In this document: in pieces, positions 10,345 to 10,355 of the stretch
How positions within the stretch are numbered: the stretch's first letter is position 1
Layout: every line of letters begins with the position of its first letter
NCBI RefSeq assembly: GCF_946885885.1
Contig: NZ_CAMPHN010000151.1
Location: 1-10,355, forward strand
DNA: 10,355 nucleotides
Origin: an uncultured Pseudomonas sp.
GTDB taxonomy: Bacteria; Pseudomonadota; Gammaproteobacteria; Pseudomonadales; Pseudomonadaceae
Reading direction: 5' to 3'
Notes under the pieces: model-generated
Seen by the model: the letters and a program-made list of their open reading frames with translations, nothing else
Told to the model about the DNA's origin: nothing
The model's database searches: none
Made by a program: the position numbers and the translations under genes

Positions 10345-10355
10345 GGGATTTAGCC

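Noticed and set aside
10278..10355. oriC upstream of mnmG, as in E. coli
   Set aside because: The visible 78 bp hold no DnaA box and no A+T-rich unwinding element. In Pseudomonas the origin lies by dnaA/rpmH instead.

Overview
The window is a contiguous piece of a gammaproteobacterial chromosome, almost certainly Pseudomonas and most like the P. fluorescens group. The basis is recalled similarity of the translated proteins (MnmG, ParA/ParB, AtpI, AtpB, AtpE, AtpF), the G+C-rich third positions, and the gene order mnmG-rsmG-parA-parB-atpIBEFHAGD, which is standard next to oriC in this genus. No search was run. Every gene lies on the minus strand, so transcription runs from position 10355 toward position 1.

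Right part (about 10355 to 6052): a tightly packed cluster reads mnmG (tRNA wobble-uridine modification), rsmG (16S rRNA m7G methyltransferase), parA and parB (chromosome partitioning). A -10 element precedes mnmG; its -35 partner would lie outside the window. mnmG and rsmG overlap by one base (TGATG). rsmG/parA and parA/parB are each separated by 12 nt, and in both cases the upstream TAA stop is the start of the next gene's Shine-Dalgarno sequence. The cluster therefore looks co-transcribed and translationally coupled.

Middle (6051 to 5893): a 159-bp intergenic region holds a near-consensus sigma70 promoter (TTGAAT, 17 bp, TATACT) for the ATP synthase operon. I see no terminator after parB.

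Left part (5892 to 1): the F1Fo-ATP synthase operon reads atpI, atpB (a), atpE (c), atpF (b), atpH (delta), atpA (alpha), atpG (gamma) and the first two thirds of a codon beyond 193 codons of atpD (beta). The rest of atpD, and presumably atpC, lie past the left edge. Fo genes precede F1 genes as usual. The only long non-coding stretch inside the operon is the 165-nt atpB-atpE gap. It holds stem-loops, a tandem 8-bp repeat and an A+T-rich tract before a strong atpE ribosome binding site. A perfect 10-bp hairpin with a GNRA-type loop sits between atpA and atpG. Both positions fit uneven subunit stoichiometry.

The window is core housekeeping DNA. I found no mobile element, CRISPR array, RNA gene, defence system or unknown gene. 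The points worth a second look are regulatory: intercistronic RNA structures, stop/SD embedding, two perfect DnaA-box nonamers inside rsmG and mnmG, and small repeats around the atp promoter.
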